DNA of 64,000 bases from Polaribacter porphyrae (GCF_002954685.1 NZ_MSCN01000001.1:582256-646255), one strand, 5' to 3'; counted from the stretch's first letter, positions 17,307 to 27,475 are shown. Translations and numbers: made by a program. Notes: generated by a model from the sequence alone, not told the origin.

Positions 17307-19580
17307 ATGCGACTATTTCTTTGTTATTTTTTTCTTTTAGGAATTATAAACCAAACCTTATCACAAAAAAAAAGTATTTTTAAAGGCACAGTAAAAGATA
17401 CAATTACTTTTGAGAGCATTCCTTTTACTACAATAGCAGTTTATAATAATGCTACACTTATAGATGGTGTTTCTTCTGATGATAAAGGGAATTTTCGAAT
17501 AAAAATAGATGCAAACTTCACCCATTTTGAAATCAGTTTTATAGGCTACAAAAAACAAAAACTCCTAATTTCTGAAATTAAAAATCAAGATAAAATAGCA
17601 ATTTATCTTACCCCAGAAAAAAATCAACTAGAAGAAATAGTTATTAATTCAGAACTAACTACTACACAGTTAAAAATTGATAGAAAAGTAGTAAATCTAG
17701 GTGCAGATTTACAACAATCTGGTACAACAGCTTTAGAGGCTTTTGACCAGATTTCAGAAATACAAACAGATTTAAGTACAGGAGCAATTTCTTTAAGAGG
17801 AAGTGGAAATGTAAGGTTATTAATTGATGGAAAACCAACTGCTTTAAGTGTTACAGAATTACTAGATCAAATGCCAGCATCTGTTATAGAAAAAGTTGAA
17901 ATTATTACTTCTCCATCAGCAAAAAACCAGGCAAATGGTTTATCTGGAATTATAAATATCATTCTAAAAAAAGATAAAAATCTTGGATTAAACCTAATGT
18001 TAAATTCTTCTGTGGGTACTAAAAGATATAATTATGGTTTAAATACAAATTACAATTTTGCTTTTGTAAATTTAAGATTAAATGCTTCAAATGGTATAAG
18101 AAATATGGATAGCCCACAAAATGTTAGTCAATTATTTACTAACGGAAATACAAGAGATTTTTTTACACCTCGAGATTTTAATGGTAAAACAAGCAACATT
18201 AATTTTGGATCAGATTTTACAATTGATGATAAAAATAGGCTTTCTTTCGATATAACTTATAACTATAGTTTTCATAGTTTTTTTAATAACACTTTTAATA
18301 CAAACTTAACTGGGCGTAATGATTTTATCTATTCAAGAAACTCTTCTCATACTCATAAAACAACTGTTTATAATGCAAATTATAAAAAAGATTTTACTAA
18401 AGAAGGGCATATTTTAGAAATAGACTATAACCTTAATGATAATACAAATGATTACCCAGCCAAAGATTTTGAAGATGGTATTTTTCTATTTGAAGAAGAA
18501 GAAAACAATAAAGTTATTCAGCAATCATTTATGTTGGACTATGCTTTACCTATCAAACAAAATTTATTATTGGAAACAGGTTTATCTTGGAATAATAAAG
18601 ATTTGAATAGTAAATATGAAATTAAACCTAATGCAGGAATATTAAGTATTGCAAATTTCAGTTATTTAGAAAACTTATATGGATTTTATGGACTTGTTAA
18701 ATTTAAACTAGGCAATCTAAACTGGCAAACGGGTTTACGTTACGAATATTTTACATCCAAATCTAACAACACAGCAAATCAATTAAATACAGATTTAGAG
18801 TTTTCAGATTTATTCCCTTCAGTACATTTATCATACAAAATAAATGATGCAAATACTTTTAATGTCGGATATAGCAGACGTGTTTCAAGACCAAGTTCTA
18901 GACAAGTAAACCCTTTTCGACTTGGAAATCAATTTACAGTTTGGAAAGCAAATCCTAATTTAAAGCCAGAGTTTAGCGATAATTTTGAAATCAACTATCA
19001 ATACAAGAAAAATAATATCACTTGGTCTTTAGCTACATTTTATAGAGATCGAAAAGATATTATTTTAAGCTTACAAGATATTGATATTAATGGAGTTAGA
19101 ACTTATAGTTATGCAAATTTTGGTAAGAAATATTCTTCTGGAATAGAAACAGATATTATTTATAAACTAACCAATTTTTGGACCTCTCAATTATCTGGGA
19201 ATTATTATTACTCTAATATCAATCAAAATATAACTCTTACTTGGGACACGCAGTTTTCATCAACATATATTTTTAAAAATACGTTTAAGATTAGTAAATA
19301 CATAAGCAGTGATATTAGCTATAGATATTTGGCTAAAGAACAAACTGAATTTACAATTACTGAACCTAGAAATCGTATAGATTTTGCTGTAAGAGCAAAG
19401 TTTTTAAGCAATAAATTGATAGCAAATTTAAGAATTGTAGATTTACTTGATAAAAATTTAAGAAAATCTAAAACTGTATTGCAAGATGTAACACAAAATG
19501 AGGTTTACAGATTTCAATCTCAAACTTTTGGGTGGTTGTTAAGTTTAAACTATCAACTTTTCGAGAAAAAAAAATCTTAA
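17307..19580 (+). CDS. TonB-dependent receptor-like outer-membrane barrel
   Basis: This 757-residue protein has a signal peptide (1-19), a CarboxypepD_reg-like domain (about 23-105), a plug region (about 120-225 with GSGNVRLLIDGKPT and VEIITSPSAK) and an outer-membrane beta-barrel family (PF14905) C-terminal part. It ends in an aromatic-rich strand but with a KKKS tail rather than the usual terminal Phe. The ligand is unknown. It is followed 55 bp later by a LytS/LytTR pair on the same strand, which suggests regulated expression or a sensing link. Confidence 0.88.
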   Translation: MRLFLCYFFLLGIINQTLSQKKSIFKGTVKDTITFESIPFTTIAVYNNATLIDGVSSDDKGNFRIKIDANFTHFEISFIGYKKQKLLISEIKNQDKIAIYLTPEKNQLEEIVINSELTTTQLKIDRKVVNLGADLQQSGTTALEAFDQISEIQTDLSTGAISLRGSGNVRLLIDGKPTALSVTELLDQMPASVIEKVEIITSPSAKNQANGLSGIINIILKKDKNLGLNLMLNSSVGTKRYNYGLNTNYNFAFVNLRLNASNGIRNMDSPQNVSQLFTNGNTRDFFTPRDFNGKTSNINFGSDFTIDDKNRLSFDITYNYSFHSFFNNTFNTNLTGRNDFIYSRNSSHTHKTTVYNANYKKDFTKEGHILEIDYNLNDNTNDYPAKDFEDGIFLFEEEENNKVIQQSFMLDYALPIKQNLLLETGLSWNNKDLNSKYEIKPNAGILSIANFSYLENLYGFYGLVKFKLGNLNWQTGLRYEYFTSKSNNTANQLNTDLEFSDLFPSVHLSYKINDANTFNVGYSRRVSRPSSRQVNPFRLGNQFTVWKANPNLKPEFSDNFEINYQYKKNNITWSLATFYRDRKDIILSLQDIDINGVRTYSYANFGKKYSSGIETDIIYKLTNFWTSQLSGNYYYSNINQNITLTWDTQFSSTYIFKNTFKISKYISSDISYRYLAKEQTEFTITEPRNRIDFAVRAKFLSNKLIANLRIVDLLDKNLRKSKTVLQDVTQNEVYRFQSQTFGWLLSLNYQLFEKKKS

Positions 19581-19635
19581 ATTGATAGTTGTAAATCACT
19601 CTCTATTAGATAGAATAATAGTAAATTTATCGTAA

Positions 19636-20661
19636 ATGAATACCAAAGTAAACTTGCTAGACAAATATGAAAAAAAAGAACCTCTTCTACATATTTTTCT
19701 GTGGAGCATGGTTTTATTTTATCCTTATTTAAAATATGAATTAGTAGAAAGTACTTATCAAGTTTCATTTTTTCACGAATTAAACGCATTAGCGTTTAAA
19801 ATAGGTTTTTGTTATTTTTTATATTACTGGTTTTTTCCAAAAAAAAATAAAAAGAAATATGTAACAATAGTTATTATAGTTTTAATGCTTAATGCTATTC
19901 TGTATGAGTTTGCAGATAGTTTTTTTCATGAAAACAGTCATGGTCATTTTTGGAAACATTTTATTTCAAATATTGTAACGTATTCTAGTTTTGGAATTTT
20001 ATTTTTTGCTATTTTTTCAGTAAAAAATCTATATAAAAAACAAATAAAAATAGACGCATTATCTATAGAAAAAAAGCAAGCAGAAATTAAGTTTTTAAAA
20101 TCGCAGGTAAATCCACACTTTCTTTTCAATACTTTAAATACTATTTATGCGAACGCTTTAAAGAAAGATGATAAAACTCCAGACTTGATTTTGAAATTAT
20201 CAGATGGGTTTCGATATATTTTGCACGAAGGTCAACAAGAATATGTTTCAATTAAACAAGAAGTACAACATCTAAAAGATTATATCAATTTACAACAAGA
20301 ACGTTTATCTAAAAAAGTTGTGCTTAATTTCTCTGTTGATATTGATGACGATTACCAATCAATTCCTCCATTATTATGTATTGCTTTTGTAGAAAATGCC
20401 TTTAAATATACAAGTATTCTTAAGGGAAATAAACACCACATAGATATTAAAATAAAATTGATTAATAAGCAATTTTACTTTGAGTGTAAAAATCCATTTG
20501 ATAAAAATATAACACAAGATATAGATCCTTATTGGAAGGAAAGTGGAGTAGGAATAACAAATACAAGTAAACGTTTGCAACTTTTATTTCCTAAAACGCA
20601 TCAACTCGTTTTAGATAAAAAAAATAATAATTTTAAAGTAGTTTTAAAAATTCAGTTATGA
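19636..20661 (+). CDS. LytS-type sensor histidine kinase
   Basis: The 341-residue protein has about four N-terminal membrane segments (residues 20-135), a short coiled coil (about 140-155) and the His_kinase/HATPase module. The phospho-acceptor is H161 in QVNPHFLFN. The N-box is intact (FVENAFKY, near 255) and a late GVGITNTSKRL (about 303-313) provides the nucleotide-binding glycine-rich segment. Contrast this with the degenerate sensor at the start of the window. It overlaps the regulator gene by ATGA (20658-20661). Confidence 0.93.
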   Translation: MNTKVNLLDKYEKKEPLLHIFLWSMVLFYPYLKYELVESTYQVSFFHELNALAFKIGFCYFLYYWFFPKKNKKKYVTIVIIVLMLNAILYEFADSFFHENSHGHFWKHFISNIVTYSSFGILFFAIFSVKNLYKKQIKIDALSIEKKQAEIKFLKSQVNPHFLFNTLNTIYANALKKDDKTPDLILKLSDGFRYILHEGQQEYVSIKQEVQHLKDYINLQQERLSKKVVLNFSVDIDDDYQSIPPLLCIAFVENAFKYTSILKGNKHHIDIKIKLINKQFYFECKNPFDKNITQDIDPYWKESGVGITNTSKRLQLLFPKTHQLVLDKKNNNFKVVLKIQL

Positions 20662-21335
20662 TTTCTTGTATAATATTAGAAGATGAAGAGTCTGCACAAG
20701 AAGTGCTACAAAGTTATGTAGATAAAACACCTTTTATAGAATGTTTAGGAGTGTTTGAAAGTGGATTAGATATTCCGTTAAAACTATTACAGAAAGCAGA
20801 TGTATTATTTTTAGATATTCAACTTCCAGAGTTAACAGGCTTATCTTTTTTAAAAACAATTCCAATTCCGCAAAAAGTAATTGTTACTACTGCTTATAAA
20901 AATTATGCTATTGAGGCTTTTGAAGAAGCAGTTACAGATTACCTTTTAAAACCCTTTTCTTATGAACGTTTTTTTAAAGCCATTACAAGAATAAGAAATC
21001 AACAATTAGCATATAAAAAAGTACAACCAAAAGAGCTTTTTTTATATGCTGATAAAACAATTTATAAAATAGATATTGATGAAATTCTTTATGTAAAAGC
21101 AGAAATAGACTACGTGAAAATTGTAACAACAGCAAAAAAAATATTAATTTTAGACAGTCTTAAAAATTGGAAAGAAAAATTATTAGATTTTAGGTTTATA
21201 CAAGTGCACAGGTCTTATATTGTTAATATTAGTAAAATTTCTAAAGTTTATGGTAATTTAGTTTATATCGATAAAGAACCAATTGCAATTGGTAAAAAAT
21301 TTAAGAGCCAATTCTTAAAAGAAATTAATCATTGA
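20658..21335 (+). CDS. LytTR-family response regulator
   Basis: This 225-residue regulator has a receiver domain (1-118) with acidic residues LEDEE, phosphorylated D53 in FLDIQ and Lys in LKPFS, then a LytTR DNA-binding domain (about 128-222, with FIQVHRSYIVNISKI). It is translationally coupled to the intact LytS kinase by a 4-bp ATGA overlap and is followed 31 bp later by a lipocalin-like lipoprotein gene that could be a target or part of the same transcript. Confidence 0.95.
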   Translation: MISCIILEDEESAQEVLQSYVDKTPFIECLGVFESGLDIPLKLLQKADVLFLDIQLPELTGLSFLKTIPIPQKVIVTTAYKNYAIEAFEEAVTDYLLKPFSYERFFKAITRIRNQQLAYKKVQPKELFLYADKTIYKIDIDEILYVKAEIDYVKIVTTAKKILILDSLKNWKEKLLDFRFIQVHRSYIVNISKISKVYGNLVYIDKEPIAIGKKFKSQFLKEINH

Positions 21336-21366
21336 TTTTTTTGTTTAATATAATAAATTTGGAAAA

Positions 21367-22080
21367 ATGAAAATTTGGAAAAGTATACTTTATTGTTCTT
21401 TAATTGTTTTTTTAGCTACTTGTAAATCAAAAAAAGAAAACAATAGTATTAATGGTCTATGGTTAGTAAAAAAAGTAAAAGTTGGTAAGAATGAAATGAC
21501 TCCAATTGCAAGATGGATGAAATTTAATGCAGACTCTACACAAACTTCTGGGAATGGCTGGTTGCAACATTCTGTTGGTACTTGGAGTTTGAATGCTCAA
21601 AATAAATTGTCTGTAACTAATACAAATGGAATAGTTGATACAGCAGAACCTTTTTCTATCGAATTACTAAATAATAAAATGACTTGGACTAGACTCGAAG
21701 ATGGAAATAAGGTAAAAGTATTTTTAGAAAGAGCAAATAAAATACCTACTTCTGAAGCTAATAAACTTTTTGGGTTATGGAAATTTGACTCAATTATTGA
21801 AAATAAAAAAGAAGTTTCAGACTCATTAAATCCAAAAAATAAAGCAATGCTTTTTTTAAGATGGGACAATACCTACGTGCTTTATAACTACCCAGAAGGA
21901 GAACAATATGGTGTCTATAAAACACATGGTCATAGATTACAAATCGATATGTTAAGTTATACTAAAAAGAAAAAAAATCAATATTATCAGTTTAATTTAG
22001 AAAATAAAAAACTAACACTAAAGTCCACTAACAGCAGCAGAGAAATAACATTAACAAGAATTCATAAATTTTTGGAATAG
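21367..22080 (+). CDS. Lipoprotein with two lipocalin-like repeats
   Basis: This 237-residue lipoprotein (lipobox LATC, Cys about residue 19) contains two related halves. Each starts with a Gly-x-Trp motif, NGLWLVKKVKV near 29 and FGLWKFDSIIE near 137, and continues through beta strands typical of lipocalin-like domains in Bacteroidota. The family has no known ligand here. It follows the LytTR gene by 31 bp and precedes mnmA, which has its own promoter element. Confidence 0.75.
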   Translation: MKIWKSILYCSLIVFLATCKSKKENNSINGLWLVKKVKVGKNEMTPIARWMKFNADSTQTSGNGWLQHSVGTWSLNAQNKLSVTNTNGIVDTAEPFSIELLNNKMTWTRLEDGNKVKVFLERANKIPTSEANKLFGLWKFDSIIENKKEVSDSLNPKNKAMLFLRWDNTYVLYNYPEGEQYGVYKTHGHRLQIDMLSYTKKKKNQYYQFNLENKKLTLKSTNSSREITLTRIHKFLE

Positions 22081-22121
22081 TAACATCAATTCTTATGATG
22101 TATAAATAAACAACAAAATCG

Positions 22122-22129
22122 TAACTTTG
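22122..22129 (+). promoter_or_regulatory. Candidate -7 element of the mnmA promoter
   Basis: TAACTTTG matches the Bacteroidota -7 consensus TAnnTTTG and lies 20 bp before the mnmA ATG. I see no clear -33 TTG at the expected distance, so the call rests on one element. Confidence 0.5.
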
Positions 22130-22148
22130 CACCCTCAAAATCAAAAAA

Positions 22149-23336
22149 ATGAAAAGAGTAGTTGTTGGTCTTTCTGGTGGAGTAGATTCTAGTGTTACAG
22201 CTTATTTATTAAAAGAACAAGGTTACGAAGTTATAGGGCTTTTTATGAAGAACTGGCACGATGATTCTGTAACTATTTCTAACGAATGTCCTTGGCTAGA
22301 AGATAGTAATGATGCTATGATAGTCGCAGAAAAATTAGGAATTCCTTTTCAAGTTGTAGATTTAAGCGAACAATATAAAGAGCGTATTGTAGATTATATG
22401 TTCAATGAATATGAAAAAGGAAGAACACCAAATCCAGATATATTATGTAACCGAGAAATTAAGTTTGATGTCTTTATGGACATTGCCTTAAAATTAGGAG
22501 TAGATTATGTTGCTACTGGGCACTATTGCAGAAAAGCAGAAGAGAAAATTAATGGTAAAATGATTTATAAATTATTGGCAGGTAAAGACAATAATAAAGA
22601 CCAATCTTACTTTTTATGTCAATTATCTCAAGAACAATTGGCAAAAGCACTATTTCCAATTGGCGAATTAACAAAACCAGAAGTACGAGAAATTGCTAAA
22701 AAAGCAGATTTAATTACAGCAGAGAAAAAAGATAGTCAAGGATTATGTTTTATTGGTAAAGTTCGTTTACCAGAATTTTTACAACAAAAATTACAACCAA
22801 TAGTTGGTGAAATTGTTCAAATTCCAAGTGATTTTAAACAATATACAACGTCTATCCCTAAATTTACAACTAAAGAAGCTGAATTGAATTATTTCTCTAC
22901 AAAATTTTCTTATCAAAAGGAAGATGGAAAAGTTGTAGGGAAACATCAAGGAGCACATTATTTTACAAAAGGACAGCGAAAAGGTTTAAATGTGGGTGGA
23001 ACAAAAGAGGCTCTTTATGTTATAGAAACTGATGTTAAAGAAAATATCATTTACACAGGAGAAGGTAAAAAGCACCAAGGATTATACAGAAATGTGTTGT
23101 TTGTTTCTAATGAAGAAATCCATTGGATTCGTGAAGATTTAGAATTATTTATGGGTTATACTCTAGAGGTAGAAGCTAGAATACGTTATCGCCAAAAATT
23201 AGAAAAAGCAACATTGTACAAAGTAGACTCTGGTTTATATGTTGCATTTAAAAATAAGCAATCTGCTATTCAAGAAGGGCAGTTTGTGGCTTGGTATCAA
23301 AATGAAGAATTATTAGGTTCTGGCGTTATTTCTTAA
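22149..23336 (+). CDS. mnmA: tRNA-uridine 2-sulfurtransferase
   Basis: MnmA thiolates uridine 34 of Lys, Glu and Gln tRNAs, taking sulfur through a persulfide relay and ATP. The PP-loop SGGVDSS is at residues 9-15. The catalytic cysteines are C100 (PDILCN) and C200 (DSQGLCF). The tRNA-contact motif TGHYC is at 123-127 and the C-terminal beta-barrel has RYRQK near 340. The 395-residue length is somewhat above the usual 360-370, with extra residues around 220-255. Confidence 0.97.
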   Translation: MKRVVVGLSGGVDSSVTAYLLKEQGYEVIGLFMKNWHDDSVTISNECPWLEDSNDAMIVAEKLGIPFQVVDLSEQYKERIVDYMFNEYEKGRTPNPDILCNREIKFDVFMDIALKLGVDYVATGHYCRKAEEKINGKMIYKLLAGKDNNKDQSYFLCQLSQEQLAKALFPIGELTKPEVREIAKKADLITAEKKDSQGLCFIGKVRLPEFLQQKLQPIVGEIVQIPSDFKQYTTSIPKFTTKEAELNYFSTKFSYQKEDGKVVGKHQGAHYFTKGQRKGLNVGGTKEALYVIETDVKENIIYTGEGKKHQGLYRNVLFVSNEEIHWIREDLELFMGYTLEVEARIRYRQKLEKATLYKVDSGLYVAFKNKQSAIQEGQFVAWYQNEELLGSGVIS

Positions 23337-23371
23337 CATTTATATCATTAAAAAATTAGTAATTTAGACAA

Positions 23372-25027
23372 ATGAAAAAATTACTGTTTTTAGGATTCAT
23401 ATTAATTTCTATCTCTTGTTTTTCTCAAACAGAAGATGCCTGGCTTTTTTTAAAAGATAAGCCAAACGCATCAACTTTTATAGAAAATCCATTAACAATG
23501 ATTTCTCAAAGGGCTATTGATAGAAGAAATAAACTAGGAATTGTTGTTGATGAAAAAGATGTACCTATTCATTCTGATTACTATAATCAACTTAAAAATG
23601 AGGGAAATATTACTGTTTTAGGAAAATCTAAATGGTTAAATGCAATTCATATTCAAGGAACCGTTTCTCAAATAAATGGTTTATTACCAAACTTCACTTT
23701 TATAGAATCTATTGAATTTGCGAATAAATCTTTGAACAAAAGTGGTAAAAAAAGAGAAAAGAGATTAGTTTCTAATCATAAAAATAAATTTGCGGTTGCC
23801 ACTACTAATTTTAATTATGGAAGTGCAGATAATCAAATAAAAATGTTAAAAGGAGATTTTCTCCACAAACAAGGTTTAACAGGAGAAGGACAAGTAATCG
23901 CTGTTATTGACGCAGGTTTTCCTAATGTTGATAATTTAGATGCCTTTAAAAGGATAAGAGATAATAATCAGATTTTAGGAGGTTATAATTTTGCGGATAG
24001 AAATACTAATTTTTATACCAGAAATAATCATGGAACGCACGTATTATCAACAATTGCTGGGTATTTAGAAAATCAATTTGTGGGTACAGCTCCCGATGCA
24101 AAATTTTATTTATTTATTTCAGAAATTGCAGAAACTGAAACTGTTTTAGAAGAAACATTGTGGGTAGAAGCGGCTGAAAGAGCTGATAGTTTAGGTGTTG
24201 ATGTTATTAACACATCTTTGGGATATACTACATATGATAATCCCAATCACAGTCATTCTTACGCAGATATGGATGGAAAAACCATATTTATTTCTAGAGG
24301 AGCAGAAATAGCTGCTTCTAGAGGAATGTTATTGGTAAACTCTGTTGGTAATAGTGGAAATTCTTCATGGAAATATATGGGAGCTCCTGCTGATGCCACT
24401 TCTGTTATTTCTGTTGGTGCTGTAAATGCATCAGGAGATATAGCCTCTTTTAGTTCTTTTGGACCAACTGCAGATTTAAGAATAAAACCTGAAATTTTAG
24501 GACAAGGAGCAAGTGCAGCTATCATAAATTATACTTCTGGTCAAATATCATCCTCAAATGGGACTTCTTTTTCAGGACCAATATTAGCGGGTTTAATTGC
24601 TTGTCTAAATCAAAATCAAACTTTTTCATTAAAATCAAAATCTACTAATTTTAATGAATTTTTAAAAAGTTCTGTTTATGAATCTGCAGATAGATTTAAT
24701 AACCCAACTGCACAACATGGATATGGAATTCCTAATTTTGAAGAAGCCTTTAATATATATGTAGGAAGTACAGCTTCTATCAATGACAATTATCTATCGA
24801 GCTTGAAAGTATTTCCAAATCCTACAAAAAATATTTTTACTATTGTTTATGAGGGTTCTTCTGAAGATTTATCACTCCAAATATTTAATATTCTCGGAAA
24901 AAAAGTTTTAGAGATATCAAAATTAACATCAAAAAATATCGATATTTCTACTTTAGATAAAGGAATCTATCTTTTAAAAATTAAGAAAAAAGAGCAACAA
25001 AAAATATTAAAGTTGATAAAACAATAA
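23372..25027 (+). CDS. Secreted subtilisin-like protease with type IX secretion signal
   Basis: This 551-residue S8 peptidase has a signal peptide (1-19), a propeptide-like region (about 20-150) and a subtilase domain (about 165-455). The catalytic triad is visible as D180 (VIDAGF), H220 (NHGTH) and S399 (NGTSFSGP). Residues from about 475 to the end form a type A T9SS sorting domain (KVFPNPT then GIYLLKI near the end), so it should be exported and released or anchored at the surface. Its stop overlaps the next start by one base (TAATG). Confidence 0.95.
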   Translation: MKKLLFLGFILISISCFSQTEDAWLFLKDKPNASTFIENPLTMISQRAIDRRNKLGIVVDEKDVPIHSDYYNQLKNEGNITVLGKSKWLNAIHIQGTVSQINGLLPNFTFIESIEFANKSLNKSGKKREKRLVSNHKNKFAVATTNFNYGSADNQIKMLKGDFLHKQGLTGEGQVIAVIDAGFPNVDNLDAFKRIRDNNQILGGYNFADRNTNFYTRNNHGTHVLSTIAGYLENQFVGTAPDAKFYLFISEIAETETVLEETLWVEAAERADSLGVDVINTSLGYTTYDNPNHSHSYADMDGKTIFISRGAEIAASRGMLLVNSVGNSGNSSWKYMGAPADATSVISVGAVNASGDIASFSSFGPTADLRIKPEILGQGASAAIINYTSGQISSSNGTSFSGPILAGLIACLNQNQTFSLKSKSTNFNEFLKSSVYESADRFNNPTAQHGYGIPNFEEAFNIYVGSTASINDNYLSSLKVFPNPTKNIFTIVYEGSSEDLSLQIFNILGKKVLEISKLTSKNIDISTLDKGIYLLKIKKKEQQKILKLIKQ

Positions 25028-25968
25028 TGACAAATAAGATTACAAACCTTTTCAATATAAAATACCCAATAATTCAAGGAGGAATGATTTGGGTTTCTGG
25101 TTGGAAATTAGCTTCTGCAGTTTCTAACGCAGGTGGTTTAGGTTTAATTGGTTCAGGATCTATGTATCCAGAAGTTTTACGAGAACATATTCAGAAATGT
25201 AAAAAAGCAACAGACAAACCTTTTGGAGTTAATGTACCAATGTTATATCCTCAAATTGAGGAAATTATAAATATTATTATTGAAGAAGGTGTAAAAATTG
25301 TGTTTACATCTGCAGGTAACCCAAAAACTTGGACATCATTTTTGAAAGAAAAAGGAATTACGGTGGTACATGTAGTGAGTTCTGTAAAATTTGCTTTAAA
25401 GGCAGAAGCTGCAGGTGTTGATGCTGTTGTTTGTGAAGGTTTTGAAGCTGGTGGACATAATGGACGTGAAGAAACAACTACATTTACATTAATTCCTATG
25501 GTTAAAGAAGTTGTTAAAGTTCCTGTAATAGGAGCAGGAGGAATAGGTTCTGGTAGAGGAATGTTAGCTGCCATGGTTTTAGGAGCAGATGGTGTACAAA
25601 TAGGAAGTAGATTTGCAGCAACTGAAGAATCTTCTGCTCATACTAATTTTAAAAATACCATAGTTGATGTAAAAGATGGTGATACACATTTAACTCTAAA
25701 GGAATTAGCCCCAGTACGTTTGATAAAGAATAAATTTTATAACGAAGTTCAGGAGTTGTATCAAAAAAACCCCACAAAAGAAGACTTAAAAGAATTACTG
25801 GGTAGAGCAAGAGCCAAAAAAGGAATGTTTGAAGGCGATTTAGACAATGGAGAACTTGAAATAGGGCAAATTGCAGGTTTAATTCATCAAATAAAACCAG
25901 TAAAAACTGTTTTTAACGAAATAATTGATGATTTTAATACTGCTAAATCCTTTATTCATAGGCTTTAA
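25027..25968 (+). CDS. Nitronate monooxygenase / FabK-like FMN enzyme
   Basis: The 313-residue TIM-barrel flavoprotein belongs to the NPD/2-nitropropane dioxygenase family, which includes nitronate monooxygenases and FabK enoyl-ACP reductases. The FMN-binding features are QGGM at residues 18-21, GFEAGGHNG near 139-147 (with the family His) and GAGGIGSGRGM near 171-181 followed by GADGVQIGSRF. The substrate cannot be settled by reading. The start codon shares a base with the protease stop, so the two genes are coupled although they are unlikely to share a pathway. Confidence 0.88.
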   Translation: MTNKITNLFNIKYPIIQGGMIWVSGWKLASAVSNAGGLGLIGSGSMYPEVLREHIQKCKKATDKPFGVNVPMLYPQIEEIINIIIEEGVKIVFTSAGNPKTWTSFLKEKGITVVHVVSSVKFALKAEAAGVDAVVCEGFEAGGHNGREETTTFTLIPMVKEVVKVPVIGAGGIGSGRGMLAAMVLGADGVQIGSRFAATEESSAHTNFKNTIVDVKDGDTHLTLKELAPVRLIKNKFYNEVQELYQKNPTKEDLKELLGRARAKKGMFEGDLDNGELEIGQIAGLIHQIKPVKTVFNEIIDDFNTAKSFIHRL

Positions 25969-26021
25969 GAGGTTGATTGAAAGAAAATCAACAATTTATG
26001 GTTTTATTAATTTATTGGCAT

Positions 26022-26029
26022 TATCTTTG
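26022..26029 (+). promoter_or_regulatory. Candidate -7 element of the cold-shock gene promoter
   Basis: TATCTTTG matches TAnnTTTG and lies 53 bp before the csp start. A good -33 TTG is not seen at 17-19 bp spacing. The implied leader of roughly 45 nt is typical for cold-shock genes. Confidence 0.5.
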
Positions 26030-26082
26030 CAACTTAATAAACGTTGTTAGGAATGAATTTAACAACACAATAATTTTTTATA

Positions 26083-26274
26083 ATGAATAAAGGTACCGTA
26101 AAATTTTTCAATGAGTCTAAAGGATTTGGATTTATCACTGAAGAAGGAACAAACAAAGAACATTTTGTACACGTCTCAGGTTTAGTTGACGAAATTCGTG
26201 AAAACGATGAAGTTGAGTTTGACTTGAAAGAAGGTAGAAAAGGATTAAACGCAGTAAACGTAAGAGTATTATAA
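26083..26274 (+). CDS. Cold-shock domain protein, CspA family
   Basis: A 63-residue single cold-shock domain that binds single-stranded nucleic acid and melts RNA secondary structure. RNP1 is KGFGFI (residues 14-19). The RNP2 region reads EHFVHVS, slightly different from the common DIFVHFS. It stands alone with its own promoter element and a strong terminator at 26308-26339, so it forms a short monocistronic mRNA, as is usual for abundant Csp proteins. Confidence 0.95.
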   Translation: MNKGTVKFFNESKGFGFITEEGTNKEHFVHVSGLVDEIRENDEVEFDLKEGRKGLNAVNVRVL

Positions 26275-26307
26275 TATATATTTTATTACTAGTTAAATTT
26301 TTATCTG

Positions 26308-26339
26308 AAAAGCCTATCAAAATTTGATAGGCTTTTTTA
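26308..26339 (+). terminator. Rho-independent terminator of the cold-shock gene
   Basis: AGCCTATCAAA (26311-26321) pairs with TTTGATAGGCT (26323-26333), flanked by A4 upstream and a T6 run downstream. Confidence 0.9.
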
Positions 26340-26361
26340 TTTTTACTAAAATTTGAATATT

Positions 26362-26559
26362 ATGATTGATGCTAGGAAAAGAGAAAATATAAAAATAGGA
26401 ATGTTTGTAGAAATTATTCAGAAACCACACCAAAGAACAGGTGAAGTTACTCAAGGAATAGTTTCTAAAATATTAACCAATTCTGTGAGACATCCTTATG
26501 GAATAAAAGTTCAACTGAAATCAGGTTTAGTGGGTAGAGTAAAAAAGATTATTGAATAA
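26362..26559 (+). CDS. ywbE: YwbE-family small protein
   Basis: The 65-residue protein matches the YwbE/DUF2196 family across its length: a basic start, IKIGMFVEIIQK, QRTGEVTQGIVSKILTNS and HPYGIKVQLKSGLVGRVK. I start it at ATG 26362 rather than the TTG three codons earlier. The fold is a small beta barrel of unknown function. It follows the terminator of the cold-shock gene by 22 bp and converges on the lytic transglycosylase gene. Confidence 0.85.
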   Translation: MIDARKRENIKIGMFVEIIQKPHQRTGEVTQGIVSKILTNSVRHPYGIKVQLKSGLVGRVKKIIE

Positions 26560-26572
26560 ACTAATTTCTTAT

Positions 26573-27475
26573 TTATTCTACAGGAATTTTAACTTCGTAA
26601 AGCTTTCTACTTTTATTATTCAGTTTATTCTCTCTTAACCAAGGATTATGAATTTTGAATTCCTTGTAAGTCATCCCAAATCTTTTGGCAAAAGAAGTAA
26701 TATTTGTTATTGCTGTATCTACTTTAATTGTAGTTGTTTTTTGTAAAGTATATAAGTCATCTTTTTCAAAAACAAAACCATACTTTTCAGGATTGTTAAT
26801 TACTTCTTTGAGAGCTAATATTCTAAAAATATACCTTTCAGTTTCATCAGGCAAAAGTGCATCGTAATAATTAGTAACATGTTGTGCTTCTAACCTTTTT
26901 GCAATGCCATAATTCCCTGCGTTATAAGCAGCAGCAGCCAATGTCCAAGAACCAAAACGTTCTTTAGATTTTTTTAAATATTCTGCAGCTACTTTAGTAG
27001 ATTTTTCAATGTTGTAACGTTCATCAACATTTTTATTAATTTCTAAACCAAATTCTTTACCTGTTTTTTTCATAAAATGCCACATACCTGCTGCACCAAC
27101 TGTAGAGGTTTCATCAATAAAACCACTTTCTGCAAGAGCTAAAAATTTAAAATCATCAGGTAAACCATGCTTTTTTAATAAAGGTTCTAATATTGGAAAG
27201 TACTTATTTGCTCTTTTCAATAATAGTAAACCATTAGACTGCCAGTAAGTATTTACTAACAATTCTCTATCCATTCTTTCTCTAATATCAGATTGTTCTA
27301 TGGGTACTCTTTCTCCAGCCAAATTTAAATTAGAAGGTAATTTTAAAGCTTTTATTTTATAGTTTTTATGCGTATTTACTACAGATTCAACATTATCTCT
27401 GTTTGTTCCATTAAAAAACAAAATTGTAAGGGTAACAATGCTTAAAAGTGAAATTATACGTAATGATTTATTCAT
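26573..27475 (-). CDS. Lytic transglycosylase (MltD-like, SLT domain)
   Basis: This 300-residue enzyme cleaves peptidoglycan glycan strands with formation of 1,6-anhydromuramic acid. It has an N-terminal hydrophobic signal or anchor (5-22) and an SLT domain (about 95-225) with catalytic E116 in LAESGF, GAAGMWHFM near 127-135 and AAAAYNAGNYG near 175-185. The C-terminal part (about 250-300) resembles one degenerate LysM-like module (FAKRFGMTYKEFKIHNPWL). It is the last of three minus-strand genes but is separated from the next by 46 bp, so it may be transcribed alone. Confidence 0.92.
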   Translation of the reverse strand: MNKSLRIISLLSIVTLTILFFNGTNRDNVESVVNTHKNYKIKALKLPSNLNLAGERVPIEQSDIRERMDRELLVNTYWQSNGLLLLKRANKYFPILEPLLKKHGLPDDFKFLALAESGFIDETSTVGAAGMWHFMKKTGKEFGLEINKNVDERYNIEKSTKVAAEYLKKSKERFGSWTLAAAAYNAGNYGIAKRLEAQHVTNYYDALLPDETERYIFRILALKEVINNPEKYGFVFEKDDLYTLQKTTTIKVDTAITNITSFAKRFGMTYKEFKIHNPWLRENKLNNKSRKLYEVKIPVE

